A stretch of 64,000 bases of DNA from Candidatus Peregrinibacteria bacterium (GCA_026395515.1 JAPLYN010000003.1:180763-244762), one strand, 5' to 3'. Shown: positions 45,848 through 54,197, counted from the first letter of the stretch. Numbers and translations: made by a program. Notes: generated by a model not told the origin, from the letters alone.

Positions 45848-46321
45848 TTATCTATATTTCTTTATTTGACGGTTAATCTCAATCTCTTGATCACGTTTTT
45901 TTAGGGTATCACGTTTGTCGTAAAGTTTTTTACCACGGCAAAGTCCAATCTGTACTTTTATCATTCCTTGTTTTGGATAGAGTTCGAGTGGGACACAGGT
46001 AATTCCTTTCTGGGTAATTGCAGCTTCAATTTTTCCTATTTCCCTTTTGTGAAGAATCAATTTGCGAATGCGAACTGGGTCGAGGGTAATATTGCTGGAT
46101 TGCTTGTAGCGGGAAATGTGGACGTTGTTTAAAAACGCTTCATCTTTCCAGACATCGATGAAGGCTCCTTTCAGATTAGCCTGATTACCTTTAATGGCTT
46201 TTACTTCATCGCCAAGAAGGACTATTCCGGCTTCGAATTTTTCTAATATTTCGTAGTCGTGAAAGGCCTTTTTGTTCTTTGCATAGAATGCTTCTGCGAT
46301 TTTAGTTTTCGATTTCTTCAT
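45848..46321 (-). CDS. smpB: SsrA-binding protein SmpB
   Basis: Binds tmRNA (ssrA at 7279-7698) and places it in stalled ribosomes. I chose ATG 46321 (157 aa), which starts MKKSKTKIAEAF as in the family; the earlier ATG adds 19 unconserved residues that overlap the neighbour's promoter. The signature NKKAFHDYEILEKFEAGIVLLGDEVKAIK is followed by the OB-fold and a basic C-terminal tail (LYDKRDTLKKRDQEIEINRQIKKY) that occupies the mRNA channel. It is divergent from the TMEM43-like gene across 45 bp. Confidence 0.96.
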   Translation of the reverse strand: MKKSKTKIAEAFYAKNKKAFHDYEILEKFEAGIVLLGDEVKAIKGNQANLKGAFIDVWKDEAFLNNVHISRYKQSSNITLDPVRIRKLILHKREIGKIEAAITQKGITCVPLELYPKQGMIKVQIGLCRGKKLYDKRDTLKKRDQEIEINRQIKKYR

Positions 46322-46366
46322 CTTATGGTAAAATTTTTCCGTATTTTCATTTAACCTCATTTTCCT

Positions 46367-47500
46367 ATGGCTGATCAATACAAAGTCACTAATGTGACAG
46401 GGTTTGGTTCGAGAATTGTCGATTCAATTAAAGGAATCGGATTCGGCTTCCTCTTGTTCTTAGCATCTTTTGCGGTGCTTTACTACAACGAAGGACGTGT
46501 AGATTTATCTCAAGTGGCAAAAACTGCAATCAATATCGACTCTTCTAAAGCTGCTCCTGCAGAAGCAAATGGCAAATTAGTTAGCACAAACGGCAAAATT
46601 ACTTCTACAGAAACTCTCGGAGACGATTTATATTTGGCTCCTGCTAAATATTTGGCTACAGATAGAAGTGTAGAAATGTATGCTTGGGTAGAAAGTTCTT
46701 CAAGCAGCAATACAAACAACACTGGTGGTTCTTCTACTTCTACAACTACTTATGATTACAAGAAACAGTGGACTTCTGTTCCTTCTGATTCTAGCAATTT
46801 TAAAGTTCAAGATGGTCACACTAATCCAGCAAAAGGAATCGCTGATGCTAGAAAGACTGTTGGTGCTGCAAAAATTGGAAACTTTGATTTAGATATGGCG
46901 AATATTGAATTGCCAGCATTTACAGCTGTAGTTGTGAATGACACAAATGTTAAAGTAAAAGATGCTGCTAAAATTTCTGGAAACTACGTTTTTGTTCCTG
47001 GAAAGGCAAGCACTGGAACTATGGATCAACCACAACTTGGTGATATGAGAATTACTTATACAGCTGTGAAACAAGATGTTGATTCAACAGTTTTTGGAAA
47101 ACTTGATGGAACAAAATTGATTCCATTTGTTGATGCATCTAAAGACAATGCAAAACTTTATAGAATATTTACAGCCGGAGGAACAGATGCCGCTATCGGT
47201 CAATTAGCTGGTGAGCATACAACTATGACTTGGATACTTAGAGCTGTTGGATTCTTGATGATGTGGTTCGGTTTGAGCGCATTGTTTGGACCTATCAGCA
47301 CATTACTTGATGTTCTACCATTCTTTGGAAGCTTGAGCCGTGCGATGATTGGAGTTGTAACTTTTGTGGTTTCTATCGTTTTGACTGGCGCTACAATTTT
47401 AGTTTCAATGATTGCGCATAATATTTACGCAGTGATTGGTACTGCTGTAGCAATCGTAATTCTTGCGATTGTTGCTTTGAAGATGAAAGGGAAGAAATAG
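46367..47500 (+). CDS. TMEM43-like membrane protein
   Basis: A 377-aa membrane protein of the TMEM43 family (DUF1625). It has one helix at residues 24-42 (GFGFLLFLASFAVLYY). A large outside domain (about 50-275) includes a Ser/Thr/Asn-rich loop (ESSSSSNTNNTGGSS) and YDYKKQWTSVPSDS. A cluster of three C-terminal helices follows (about 283-373). This layout and the opening Y-N-E-G-R motif after the first helix match TMEM43 homologues. The function in bacteria is unknown; in animals it sits in the inner nuclear membrane. It is a single gene, divergent from smpB. Confidence 0.85.
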   Translation: MADQYKVTNVTGFGSRIVDSIKGIGFGFLLFLASFAVLYYNEGRVDLSQVAKTAINIDSSKAAPAEANGKLVSTNGKITSTETLGDDLYLAPAKYLATDRSVEMYAWVESSSSSNTNNTGGSSTSTTTYDYKKQWTSVPSDSSNFKVQDGHTNPAKGIADARKTVGAAKIGNFDLDMANIELPAFTAVVVNDTNVKVKDAAKISGNYVFVPGKASTGTMDQPQLGDMRITYTAVKQDVDSTVFGKLDGTKLIPFVDASKDNAKLYRIFTAGGTDAAIGQLAGEHTTMTWILRAVGFLMMWFGLSALFGPISTLLDVLPFFGSLSRAMIGVVTFVVSIVLTGATILVSMIAHNIYAVIGTAVAIVILAIVALKMKGKK

Positions 47501-47509
47501 ATGTAGTGT

Positions 47510-47869
47510 CTAGAAGAAGGTCATTTTTATGGCGATGATCATAAAGGTGACACCAAAGCATTTTTTGAGGACTGCCTCAGAGAATTCTAAGGAAAGGGAG
47601 GCGCCAATAAGGCCTCCAATGAAAAATCCTAAACATATGAGGGCTGCGATCTTTAAATCGACGTAGCCCTCTTTATAATAAGTCCAAGCGGCAAGCAAAC
47701 CGATTGGAGGTACCATGAGTGCGAGCGTGGTTCCTTGAGCTTGGTGCTGACTCATTCCAAAAACAAAGATGAGCGCTGGAACGATAATGATTCCACCACC
47801 AATACCAAGAAGTCCGCTAAGCGTTCCAGCTACGAGACCGATTACGAGGCAGAGAATGATATTAGTCAT
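47510..47869 (-). CDS. Half-size TauE/SafE-family membrane protein
   Basis: A 119-aa protein with four membrane helices that corresponds to one half of a TauE/SafE-type permease. The signature GLLGIGGGIIIVPALIF lies near residue 18. Full members are about 250 aa and arise from an internal duplication, so this one likely acts as a dimer. Sulfite or organic-anion export is the family theme, but the substrate is unknown. Its start overlaps the AlkD-like gene stop by 8 bp, so the two are translationally coupled. Confidence 0.85.
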   Translation of the reverse strand: MTNIILCLVIGLVAGTLSGLLGIGGGIIIVPALIFVFGMSQHQAQGTTLALMVPPIGLLAAWTYYKEGYVDLKIAALICLGFFIGGLIGASLSLEFSEAVLKKCFGVTFMIIAIKMTFF

Positions 47870-48560
47870 GAGTTTGTTTAGTTTTTAAATATGATAATCT
47901 TTTGGCTTCCGGGAAGCGTTCTATGGCGTATCTTAACATAGTACGTGGCATTTTCGACGCAAATTTTTTGAGAAAGGCTTCTTCTGATGCTATGTCTCGT
48001 TTGCCAATTTCGCGCAGCATCCAGCCTACGGCTTTGTGAATTAAGTCGTGAGAATCATTGAGAAGGAGCTCACTAATTTTCAGAGCGTCATCAAATTCAT
48101 TTTTGCGAATGAAATAAAAAGTGCTGAGAATGGCGATGCGTCTTTCCCAAATGTTTTTTGATTTTACTAGTTTATAGAGAATTGTTTTTTGGCTTGGCTT
48201 TGAGTATAAATAAGCGCCGATTATTTTGTCGGCACTGCTATCTACGAGGTCCCAATTATTTATTTTAGCTGAATTTTTTAAATAAAATTTGTAGATTTTT
48301 TCTGGTTCTTTGGGAAATTTTTGAACTAAAATGAGAAGTGCGCAGAGTCTAGCTTCGTGAAATTTATTGTCGAGAAGTGTTTCAATTTTGGGAAGAGAAA
48401 TGTTTTTATATTTTTTTGAGATCTTGCGTGTTTCTGGCACCACTATGCCAAGAAAATGATCTCCTTTACCGTATTCTCCTTTTCCTGTTTTAAAAAATCT
48501 GTCGGCAAATTTAGCTTTTTCCGGACTTGCTAGTTTTTGAAGCTCTTTAATTATTTCCAT
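47862..48560 (-). CDS. AlkD-like DNA alkylation repair protein
   Basis: A 232-aa HEAT-repeat protein of the AlkC/AlkD glycosylase family, which removes 3- and 7-alkylpurines. It starts MEIIKELQKLASPEKAKFADRFFKTGKGEYGKGDHFLGI. The hallmark WDLVDSSADKIIG lies near residue 112 and KAVGWMLREIGKRD near 190. Catalytic Trp and Asp type residues appear present, but activity cannot be judged from sequence. It is translationally coupled to the half-size TauE gene and divergent from the glycosyltransferase. Confidence 0.88.
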   Translation of the reverse strand: MEIIKELQKLASPEKAKFADRFFKTGKGEYGKGDHFLGIVVPETRKISKKYKNISLPKIETLLDNKFHEARLCALLILVQKFPKEPEKIYKFYLKNSAKINNWDLVDSSADKIIGAYLYSKPSQKTILYKLVKSKNIWERRIAILSTFYFIRKNEFDDALKISELLLNDSHDLIHKAVGWMLREIGKRDIASEEAFLKKFASKMPRTMLRYAIERFPEAKRLSYLKTKQTHD

Positions 48561-48601
48561 GAGAAAGGTATAAGTTTCTTATTAGTATTTAATTTAGATG
48601 A

Positions 48602-49294
48602 ATGTCTAAGATTGTGAAACAAAAAATATCCTGCATCGTTCCAGTTTTCAATGAGGGAAAGAGAGTGGGGAATGTTTTGAAGGCTTTGATTGGCCATCCT
48701 TTGCTTGATGAAGTGATTGTGGTGAATGATGGTTCGAGTGACGATAGCGAAGAGATTTTGAAAAAAATTAAAGGAATAAATTTAATATCTTATTCGAAAA
48801 ATAAAGGAAAAAGTTTTGCGGTGATGACTGGGATGAAACAGGCGAAAAATGATTTATTGTTGATGATAGATTCTGATTTGCAGGGATTAACGGCAAAGGA
48901 TATTACGGATTTGGTTGAGCCGGTGATTGAAGGAAAAGCTGATGTAGCTATGACTTTGAGGAAAAATAGTTTGAAAAGTTTTAAGATGATGGGTTTGGAT
49001 TTTGTTTCCGGTGAAAGAATCTTTAGCAGAAAAATGATTCCTAAACTTGATGATTTGGGTAAATTAACTTGTTTTGGATTGGAATCTCATTTGAATAATT
49101 TAATTGTGAAAAATGGTGCTAGATTGGCAGTGGTGAATTGGAAAAATGTGATTACTCCGAGGAAATCGGTGAAGTTTGGGCTTGTCGAAGGAACTTGGCG
49201 CGATTTGAAGATGGTAGGAGAAATAGTGAAATATTTGGGCGTGAAAGGAATTTACAAACAGATTCGTGGAATGAAGAAGCTGATAGTTAAATAA
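48602..49294 (+). CDS. Family 2 glycosyltransferase
   Basis: A 230-aa inverting GT-A glycosyltransferase. It starts ISCIVPVFNEGKRVGNVLKAL, has VVNDGSSDDSEEIL near residue 45 and the metal-binding LLMIDSDLQGLTAKDI (DxD-like, near 93). No membrane helix follows, so it is a minimal DPM1-like form. The sugar acceptor is unknown. It converges on the GT4 gene, 2 bp apart. Confidence 0.88.
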   Translation: MSKIVKQKISCIVPVFNEGKRVGNVLKALIGHPLLDEVIVVNDGSSDDSEEILKKIKGINLISYSKNKGKSFAVMTGMKQAKNDLLLMIDSDLQGLTAKDITDLVEPVIEGKADVAMTLRKNSLKSFKMMGLDFVSGERIFSRKMIPKLDDLGKLTCFGLESHLNNLIVKNGARLAVVNWKNVITPRKSVKFGLVEGTWRDLKMVGEIVKYLGVKGIYKQIRGMKKLIVK

Positions 49295-49296
49295 TC

Positions 49297-50301
49297 TTAA
49301 ACGTGAGAAAGATTTCTAATGAAACTATCGCACCATTTTGCTGAAGAAAATTTCTCAGCTTTTTTGCGGCAGTCGGAAGCTTTTAGCTTGAGGCAGTTTA
49401 AGGCGTTTTTCTGAAGGTTTGGGCCGATGAAACCATCGATACCGTTCGTTATAAGATCTTTTGGTCCCTGCACTTTGTAGGCAGCTACTGGCACTCCGCA
49501 GGACATTGCTTCTAGGATGACTAATCCAAAAGTGTCGGTCTTTGACGGAAATACAAAAACGTCTGTGATGGAAAGTAAATCTACTAACTCTTGTCCGGTT
49601 TTGCATCCGGTGAATACTACATCGTCTTTAAAATTCTTCTTTAGGGATTTCAAAGCTGTCCCTTCACCAATTACCATTTTTGTTCCAGGCAATTTACATT
49701 TTAAAAATGCTTCAATATTTTTTTCGGTAGTTACTCTTCCGAGGAAAGTAAAAACAGGAGTTTTCATTCCTTCAGGAATTTTTGCATTTGGATTTTTTTT
49801 GAAAAAATCCGTATCGACTCCAAGTGGAATTAAAGTAACATTTTTGAACCTCTTCTTTTCTAGGAGTGTTTTGAAAAGGGGAGAGCTAACCATAGTTTTT
49901 TCACTTTTTTTGTGAAACCAACGCATGTAGTGATAGATCGCTTCTTTTGAGACACCAGTGCGAATTTCAATGTATTCTGGTAATTGAGTGTGGTAGTGAG
50001 TAGTGAATTTCCAATCATTTTTTGTGCATGCTAGACGGGTAGCAAAACCTACTGGTCCTTCTGTAACAATATGAATGTAGTCAGGATTAAACTCTTTGAT
50101 TATTTTTTCCATTTTCCCACGACCAAGAATCGCCAATTTAATATCCGGATCGGTAATAAGTGGAACGTTTTTGAACTCGGCTGGGTGGATTATTTTCACC
50201 TTGAATCCTTTCTTTTCTAGGCCTTCCTTTAGCTGTTTAATGCTGGTAACGACGCCGTTAACATTTTTCCAGACGTCGGTAGCAATTATGATTTTTTTCA
50301 T
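49297..50301 (-). CDS. Family 4 (group 1) glycosyltransferase
   Basis: A 334-aa retaining GT-B glycosyltransferase. The N-terminal domain has DVWKNVNGVVTSIKQLKEGLEKKGFKV. The C-terminal domain has FTFLGRVTTEKNIEAFL (near 205) and the EX7E-type motif SKTDTFGLVILEAMSCGVPVAAY (near 262). This resembles diacylglycerol or phosphatidylinositol glycosyltransferases (MgtA/PimA-like), so a membrane glycolipid product is possible. It overlaps the upstream DedA gene stop by ATGA, a coupled pair. Confidence 0.9.
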   Translation of the reverse strand: MKKIIIATDVWKNVNGVVTSIKQLKEGLEKKGFKVKIIHPAEFKNVPLITDPDIKLAILGRGKMEKIIKEFNPDYIHIVTEGPVGFATRLACTKNDWKFTTHYHTQLPEYIEIRTGVSKEAIYHYMRWFHKKSEKTMVSSPLFKTLLEKKRFKNVTLIPLGVDTDFFKKNPNAKIPEGMKTPVFTFLGRVTTEKNIEAFLKCKLPGTKMVIGEGTALKSLKKNFKDDVVFTGCKTGQELVDLLSITDVFVFPSKTDTFGLVILEAMSCGVPVAAYKVQGPKDLITNGIDGFIGPNLQKNALNCLKLKASDCRKKAEKFSSAKWCDSFIRNLSHV

Positions 50302-50867
50302 TTCTTTTTTCTAACAAAAAAGTAGATGATAATTGGAATGCCAATTATTGCGAGAATTATTCCTGCGTATTCTAAGTAATTGTTGAGAGCAACATACGCT
50401 TGATTGAAGTAATAGCCAAGTAGCACAAGAATTAAGGTTTTTGGGATGGTGGCTAGGGTATTGAAACCCATAAATTTTAAGTAGTTCATTTTTGCTGTAC
50501 CGGCTGCAAAAAGAATGGCCGCGCCCCAAGGTTGAGTTTTTCCGAGGATGAGTGTTTTGGCAGGGGCCTTGTAGTGAAAATGTTGTTCTAATTTTTCTAG
50601 ATGGGCTTCGGTTACTTTTATGAGGTGTCCCCATCTTTTTAGGATTGGATGTCCCCCGAAACGTCCGAGGCAGTAGTAAATTGTGTCGCCAATAGTGTCT
50701 CCGAGAATCAATAATCCATAGCTGAGAAATGGGTTTAGAACTCCTCTAGCTATCAGTACGCCAACAAGAATAGAAAGTCCTGGGCCTTCGAGTACGGCTA
50801 TAGGAAAAATTATGAGGTATTTGTAGACCAGCAGGAGGTTTAATAATTGGTCGAGGGTGTGGCTCAT
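50298..50867 (-). CDS. DedA-family membrane protein
   Basis: A 189-aa DedA/VTT-domain protein with about five helices. Motifs include the N-terminal FPIAVLEGPGLSILVGVLIA (E-GP), GDTIGDTIYYCLGRFGG (near residue 55) and the later GKTQPWGAAILFAAGTAKMNYLKF (R/K-x-Q/P and G-x3-N type). The family is linked to recycling of polyprenyl or phospholipid carriers across the membrane. It stops at TGA inside the start of the GT4 gene and is likely coupled to it, which fits a lipid-linked sugar role. Confidence 0.9.
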   Translation of the reverse strand: MSHTLDQLLNLLLVYKYLIIFPIAVLEGPGLSILVGVLIARGVLNPFLSYGLLILGDTIGDTIYYCLGRFGGHPILKRWGHLIKVTEAHLEKLEQHFHYKAPAKTLILGKTQPWGAAILFAAGTAKMNYLKFMGFNTLATIPKTLILVLLGYYFNQAYVALNNYLEYAGIILAIIGIPIIIYFFVRKKK

Positions 50868-50881
50868 GTAGTGTTTTAATC

Positions 50882-50971
50882 TGGCGGAGGGAGAGGGAGT
50901 CGAACCCTCGAGGAGCTTGCGCCCCTACATCGTTTCCAACGATGCGCACTCGGCCACTATGCGATCCCTCC
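50882..50971 (-). tRNA. tRNA-Ser (GGA)
   Basis: On the minus strand the acceptor GGAGGGA pairs with TCCCTCC, then G and encoded CCA. The anticodon loop TTGGAAA carries GGA between ATCGT and ACGAT. A long variable arm (GGGGC-GCAA-GCTCC) identifies it as a serine tRNA. The T arm is GAGGGTTCGACTCCCTC. Total length is 90 nt. Confidence 0.96.
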
Positions 50972-51045
50972 CGATGTGCAGCCCAGTTTTTATAGCATGA
51001 GTTCTGGATAAAACCAAGTTTAGGAGCAAAATGATAAATTGATAA

Positions 51046-51125
51046 CTTCCCCAAGTAGAGGATGGTAAAGTCTATTATGCTCTTTTGTAAGCCATTAATC
51101 GAGGTGGTCCAGGGTTTTGGGGAAG
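51046..51125. repeat. Inverted repeat in the intergenic region
   Basis: CTTCCCCAA at 51046-51054 and TTGGGGAAG at 51117-51125 form a perfect 9-bp inverted repeat, or 10 bp counting the next A-T pair. It encloses 62 nt in the 396-bp gap between tRNA-Ser and the M50 gene. No coding region is evident here. A structured RNA or a cruciform are both possible. Confidence 0.5.
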
Positions 51126-51148
51126 TATTTATGGATTGGGGTTATCTG

Positions 51149-51189
51149 CATGTAAAATTTGCTGGCATTTTGACGTCAATTTTTACATG
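51149..51189. repeat. 41-bp palindromic repeat, copy 2
   Basis: Starts CATGTAAAATTTG and ends CAATTTTTACATG. The ends are inverted copies over about 12 bp. Length is 41 bp, as in the copies at 28283 and 51223; the core differs. Confidence 0.75.
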
Positions 51190-51222
51190 GAAGTGTGGGG
51201 TAAAGGAGGAATATTGATGATT

Positions 51223-51263
51223 CATGTGAAATTTGGTAGCACCATGCTATATATTTGCACATG
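51223..51263. repeat. 41-bp palindromic repeat, copy 3
   Basis: Starts CATGTGAAATTTG and ends ATATTTGCACATG, with an inner TAGC-ACCAT-GCTA hairpin. Its ends covary relative to the other copies (CATGTG with CACATG, CATGTA with TACATG), which points to conserved pairing. The core GGTAGCACC matches copy 1 reversed. Confidence 0.75.
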
Positions 51264-51367
51264 AAAACGTGAGGAGAATTAGTAAATCTAAGAGCTTCGG
51301 TCGTTGTATAATGATGGTTTTTGTGGCAAGTTGGTTTCGGTGAGTTTTAAGTATTTAAAATTTTTTT

Positions 51368-52015
51368 ATGGGATTTTTTCAGATGGATCCAATGCAGGTT
51401 TTGAGTTTTCTCGTAGCACTTCTGGCTACTCTTACTTTTCATGAAGCTTCCCATGCTTTGGTGGCTTATTATTTAGGGGATCCTACTGCTAAAATGGAAG
51501 GTCGCTTGAGTTTGAATCCGGTGAATCATTTGGATCCAATGGGAACAATGATTTTTTTAATTACTTGGACAGTAGGATGGGGCAAACCTGTTCCTGTTAA
51601 TCCAAGAAACTTTAAACATCCCGTTCGAGACAGTGCATTAGTGGCTTTAGCTGGACCTGTATCCAATTTAGCTTTTGCCTTTGTGATTGCGCTTTTGTGG
51701 AAATATCTTGGAACTTATATGTGGGCGCCATTACTTTTATTTGTGCAGACTCTTTTCCATATGAATGTGTTTTTGGCAATTTTTAACCTTTTTCCTTTTC
51801 CTCCTCTTGATGGATCGAAGATTTTGGGACTCATTATTCCGAAGCGTTGGTATGGAATTTATGCCAATTATTTGGAAAGTGGGGTGAAATATCTGGTTGT
51901 CATAATGTTAGTTGATGTTTTTATTCTAGGCAACATCTTTGGATTCTCTATTTTCAGCAACGTGATGCAGTTTTTGCACGATAGGGTAAGCACAATTCTA
52001 CTTTTGGGGACCTAG
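51368..52015 (+). CDS. M50-family site-2 protease-like metallopeptidase
   Basis: A 215-aa integral membrane zinc protease. The HExxH motif is HEASH (residues 25-29) in the first membrane helix. The third ligand motif is FPFPPLDGSKIL (near residue 144). There are about five helices and no PDZ or CBS domain, so it is the minimal SpoIVFB/YwhC-like form. Such proteases cut membrane-bound regulators; the tethered sigma-like protein at 13302-14588 would be an obvious type of target, though nothing links them directly. A long structured noncoding stretch follows the stop. Confidence 0.92.
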   Translation: MGFFQMDPMQVLSFLVALLATLTFHEASHALVAYYLGDPTAKMEGRLSLNPVNHLDPMGTMIFLITWTVGWGKPVPVNPRNFKHPVRDSALVALAGPVSNLAFAFVIALLWKYLGTYMWAPLLLFVQTLFHMNVFLAIFNLFPFPPLDGSKILGLIIPKRWYGIYANYLESGVKYLVVIMLVDVFILGNIFGFSIFSNVMQFLHDRVSTILLLGT

Positions 52016-52478
52016 GGGTAGTGGTATCCAAGGATTTTGATCAGCCTTATATTGGGGCCACGGCAGGGGAGAAATGGCTTACAGAAGCCTTTACTTCGCT
52101 CTAGTTTCTGATAGTATGTGGGCATGCTCTACTTTGTTTGTAAGAGTTTTATCTACTCTCTCTATCAACAAGTATCCGGGAACCCAATTATTTCTTTCGG
52201 CCGTGGCTGAAAGCTGAGGGTTTACCCACAATTGCTTTCAAGGGGGCCCAGTCACCTGAAACCAAACGACACGGCGGAGCTTTAGAGAAACAGTCAGACC
52301 TTCATGTAGGCGATTGTGTAATAACAAAAATAGGAAAGATTTCCTTAGGGGATAGTGAGCGACCGCTTCTAACCTCCAAGGGATCTCAGAATCCAAAAAA
52401 TATTTTCTTGAGTAACTTTGAAACTGTTTTAGGATCTCCTCAGGAGTTCAGAATCTAAGCCCGGACATGGGCTTTTTA
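52016..52478 (+). ncRNA. Unidentified structured RNA candidate (about 460 nt)
   Basis: No open frame fills this gap, yet it is rich in pairing. GCCACGG (52057-52063) pairs with CCGTGGC (52201-52207). GGCTT-ACAG-AAGCC forms a hairpin at 52076-52089. GAAAGC/GCTTTC (52209-52214 with 52234-52239) encloses GGG-TTTA-CCC. CTCC/GGAG closes at 52436-52446, and GGAT/ATCC at 52381-52394. It ends in a clear terminator, AGCCC/GGGCT then T5 (52458-52477). It could be an independent RNA or the 3' leader of the M50 transcript. RNase P, SRP and tmRNA signatures were looked for and not found. Confidence 0.5.
52458..52477 (+). terminator. Terminator of the structured RNA candidate
   Basis: AGCCC (52458-52462), 6-nt loop, GGGCT (52469-52473) and T5. 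It overlaps by two bases the stop codon of the convergent 66-aa gene. Confidence 0.7.
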
Positions 52479-52676
52479 AGGATGTGGAGGCTTTTTACCA
52501 ATTTTAGTTTTCCATTTTTCAACATGGAAAAGAATTTTTTCTTTGTGTGATGGTTTGATTAAAATTAAACCTGGAATGAGGAAAAGCCAGCCAGGAAGAA
52601 TTGGCATTACTAAACCAATAAGTCCTATCAGAACTAGAATTATTCCGCTGATAAATTTAAGAGATCTTATTATCAT
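52476..52676 (-). CDS. Small PGPGW-type membrane protein
   Basis: A 66-aa protein with two close membrane helices (about residues 8-25 and 27-43) around MPILPGWLFLIPGLILI. This matches the small PGPGW transmembrane family, whose function is unknown. A basic tail (KIGKKPPHP) follows. Its start overlaps the end of the NqrB/RnfD-like gene by 20 bp, so it is translationally coupled to it and may be part of the same flavin-electron module. Confidence 0.7.
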   Translation of the reverse strand: MIIRSLKFISGIILVLIGLIGLVMPILPGWLFLIPGLILIKPSHKEKILFHVEKWKTKIGKKPPHP

Positions 52677-53517
52677 TGTTATTCTGAGGCAGTTTTGCTG
52701 CCTGCATTTTTCTAAGCATATTCCACTTAATTACGAAGAAGTATAAGTTTGGAACAAGAATTGCGAGTAAATCTGAAGTAGGGAAATGTGTAAGTGCGCT
52801 GATAGTTGAGAAAACTGCAGCGATGAATCCATAAATTATTTGCTGATTTCTCATGAGTGGAGAAGTGCGTGGCTCAGCGAGCATTACGAAAGTGAAGAAG
52901 TAGATTGTGCTGTTGGTGAAGGTGAATTTGAGGAAATCTAAAGCTGTGGAGTCTCCGGCAATTTTCATGCTAACAAATAGGCCAATTGCTAAGAATATTA
53001 AATAACTGAGCGCTGCATACCATTTTCTCCAAACTTTGAAGCTGAAGATTATCCAGATGGCAATTAATATTAATGTCACTGGTACCGGACCAAAGGAGTA
53101 AGAAGCTCCCCACCAGGAGACGAAGCTGAGTTTGAGTGAAGGAACAAAATTTGATAAAAGTTCTAAAGCTAAAAATCCTAAAACTACGGGATTAAAAATT
53201 GGAGAACCTTTCCATTCCATGAAATATTTAGAAAATACCACGAAAGCTACAACGAGCATTGTGGCTAAGGCATCAGTCGGTTTTGATCCGTAGTGAAGTA
53301 CTAGAAAAATTATAAGACAACTAATAATAGTGTTCCAAATATTTTTATTCTGTTTTGTGAGGTATTTGAAAACGTAAAAAATTATTACACCAAAGCCTAC
53401 GGTGGCTGCGAGGTGAATAAAAATTTGCATCTGGAAATTATTTTTAATAATTGCGCCAATTGCAAAAATGATCAAGAGAGCTGCTATTTCTTGTGTGCCA
53501 TTTAGCTTGAGTTTCAT
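52657..53517 (-). CDS. NqrB/RnfD-like membrane protein
   Basis: A 286-aa protein with about nine helices, similar in pattern to NqrB/RnfD, which pass electrons through the membrane via flavins. Family-like segments are SCLIIFLVLHYGSKPTDALATMLVVAFVVFSKYFMEWKGSPIFNPVVLGFL near residues 85-135 and FTFVMLAEPRTSPL near residue 220. The usual flavinylation threonine (S-G-A-T) is not obvious. Divergently encoded nearby are two FMN-binding lipoproteins and ApbE, which supports a role as the membrane electron conduit of an extracytoplasmic flavin pathway. Confidence 0.75.
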   Translation of the reverse strand: MKLKLNGTQEIAALLIIFAIGAIIKNNFQMQIFIHLAATVGFGVIIFYVFKYLTKQNKNIWNTIISCLIIFLVLHYGSKPTDALATMLVVAFVVFSKYFMEWKGSPIFNPVVLGFLALELLSNFVPSLKLSFVSWWGASYSFGPVPVTLILIAIWIIFSFKVWRKWYAALSYLIFLAIGLFVSMKIAGDSTALDFLKFTFTNSTIYFFTFVMLAEPRTSPLMRNQQIIYGFIAAVFSTISALTHFPTSDLLAILVPNLYFFVIKWNMLRKMQAAKLPQNNNDNKIS

Positions 53518-53563
53518 GTTTTTTTAGGATATGATTTTTTCACTTATAACTTATTCTCAATCC

Positions 53564-54130
53564 ATGGAAAAGACAACTTTACGTTCATTGTTTTTGTTAA
53601 CAATTATTACTGGTTCACTTTTTACTTTTATTGCTTGCGGTCCAGAAGTTAAAGAGGTTGAAACTAAAGAAACAACTAAGGTAGAGACAACAGATAAAGC
53701 GGGCGTTCCTACAAAGGAGCCTGTGAAAGATTTGGCTCCGAAGACGGATGTTAATCCTAAGGATACAAATGTTACAAAGCCAGTAGAAACTCCTAAGGCT
53801 GTCATTACTAAGCCTGAAGTAAAGGTTACTACTAAATATGTAGATGGAACTTATACAAAAGTTGGAAGCTATCAATCTCCGGGTGGAACTGATGCTATTA
53901 CGGTTTCAGTAACTTTAAAAAATGATGTCATGGAGTCTGTGTCATTGGTTAATGGTGCTACTAGTGAAGCTTCTGTGAATTTTCAAAATCTTTTTATTGA
54001 TGGTGTGAAGGGACAGGTGGTAGGTCAAAAATTGGAGAATGTAAGTGTGGGAGTAGTAAATGGAGCTTCTTTAACAGGTGCTGGATTTAATCAGGCTATT
54101 GCTGATATTAAGACTGCAGCTCAAAGATAA
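53564..54130 (+). CDS. FMN-binding-domain lipoprotein, copy 1
   Basis: ATG 53564 (188 aa) gives a lipoprotein signal with lipobox TFIAC (Cys25). A Thr/Lys-rich spacer of about 70 residues is followed by an FMN_bind domain (about 90-185): YVDGTYTKVGSYQSPGGTDAI, VSLVNGATSEASVNFQ, and the likely flavin-acceptor block VVNGASLTGAGFNQA. ApbE, encoded two genes downstream, would attach FMN covalently to Ser/Thr here. It belongs to the RnfG/NqrC/PplA theme of surface flavoproteins. Copy 2 lies 67 bp downstream. Confidence 0.87.
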   Translation: MEKTTLRSLFLLTIITGSLFTFIACGPEVKEVETKETTKVETTDKAGVPTKEPVKDLAPKTDVNPKDTNVTKPVETPKAVITKPEVKVTTKYVDGTYTKVGSYQSPGGTDAITVSVTLKNDVMESVSLVNGATSEASVNFQNLFIDGVKGQVVGQKLENVSVGVVNGASLTGAGFNQAIADIKTAAQR

Positions 54131-54197
54131 GTTTTAAATGTAATTTATTGAAGCAGAGGACGTACCCCAACAGGTACTTGATTACTAATTTTGATTT

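Noticed and set aside
52016..52478. RNase P RNA in this gap
   Set aside because: A short match to the 3' conserved block (AGAAATGGCTTACAG near 52072) is at the wrong end, lies inside a local hairpin, and no AGGAAAGTCC-type 5' block pairs with it.
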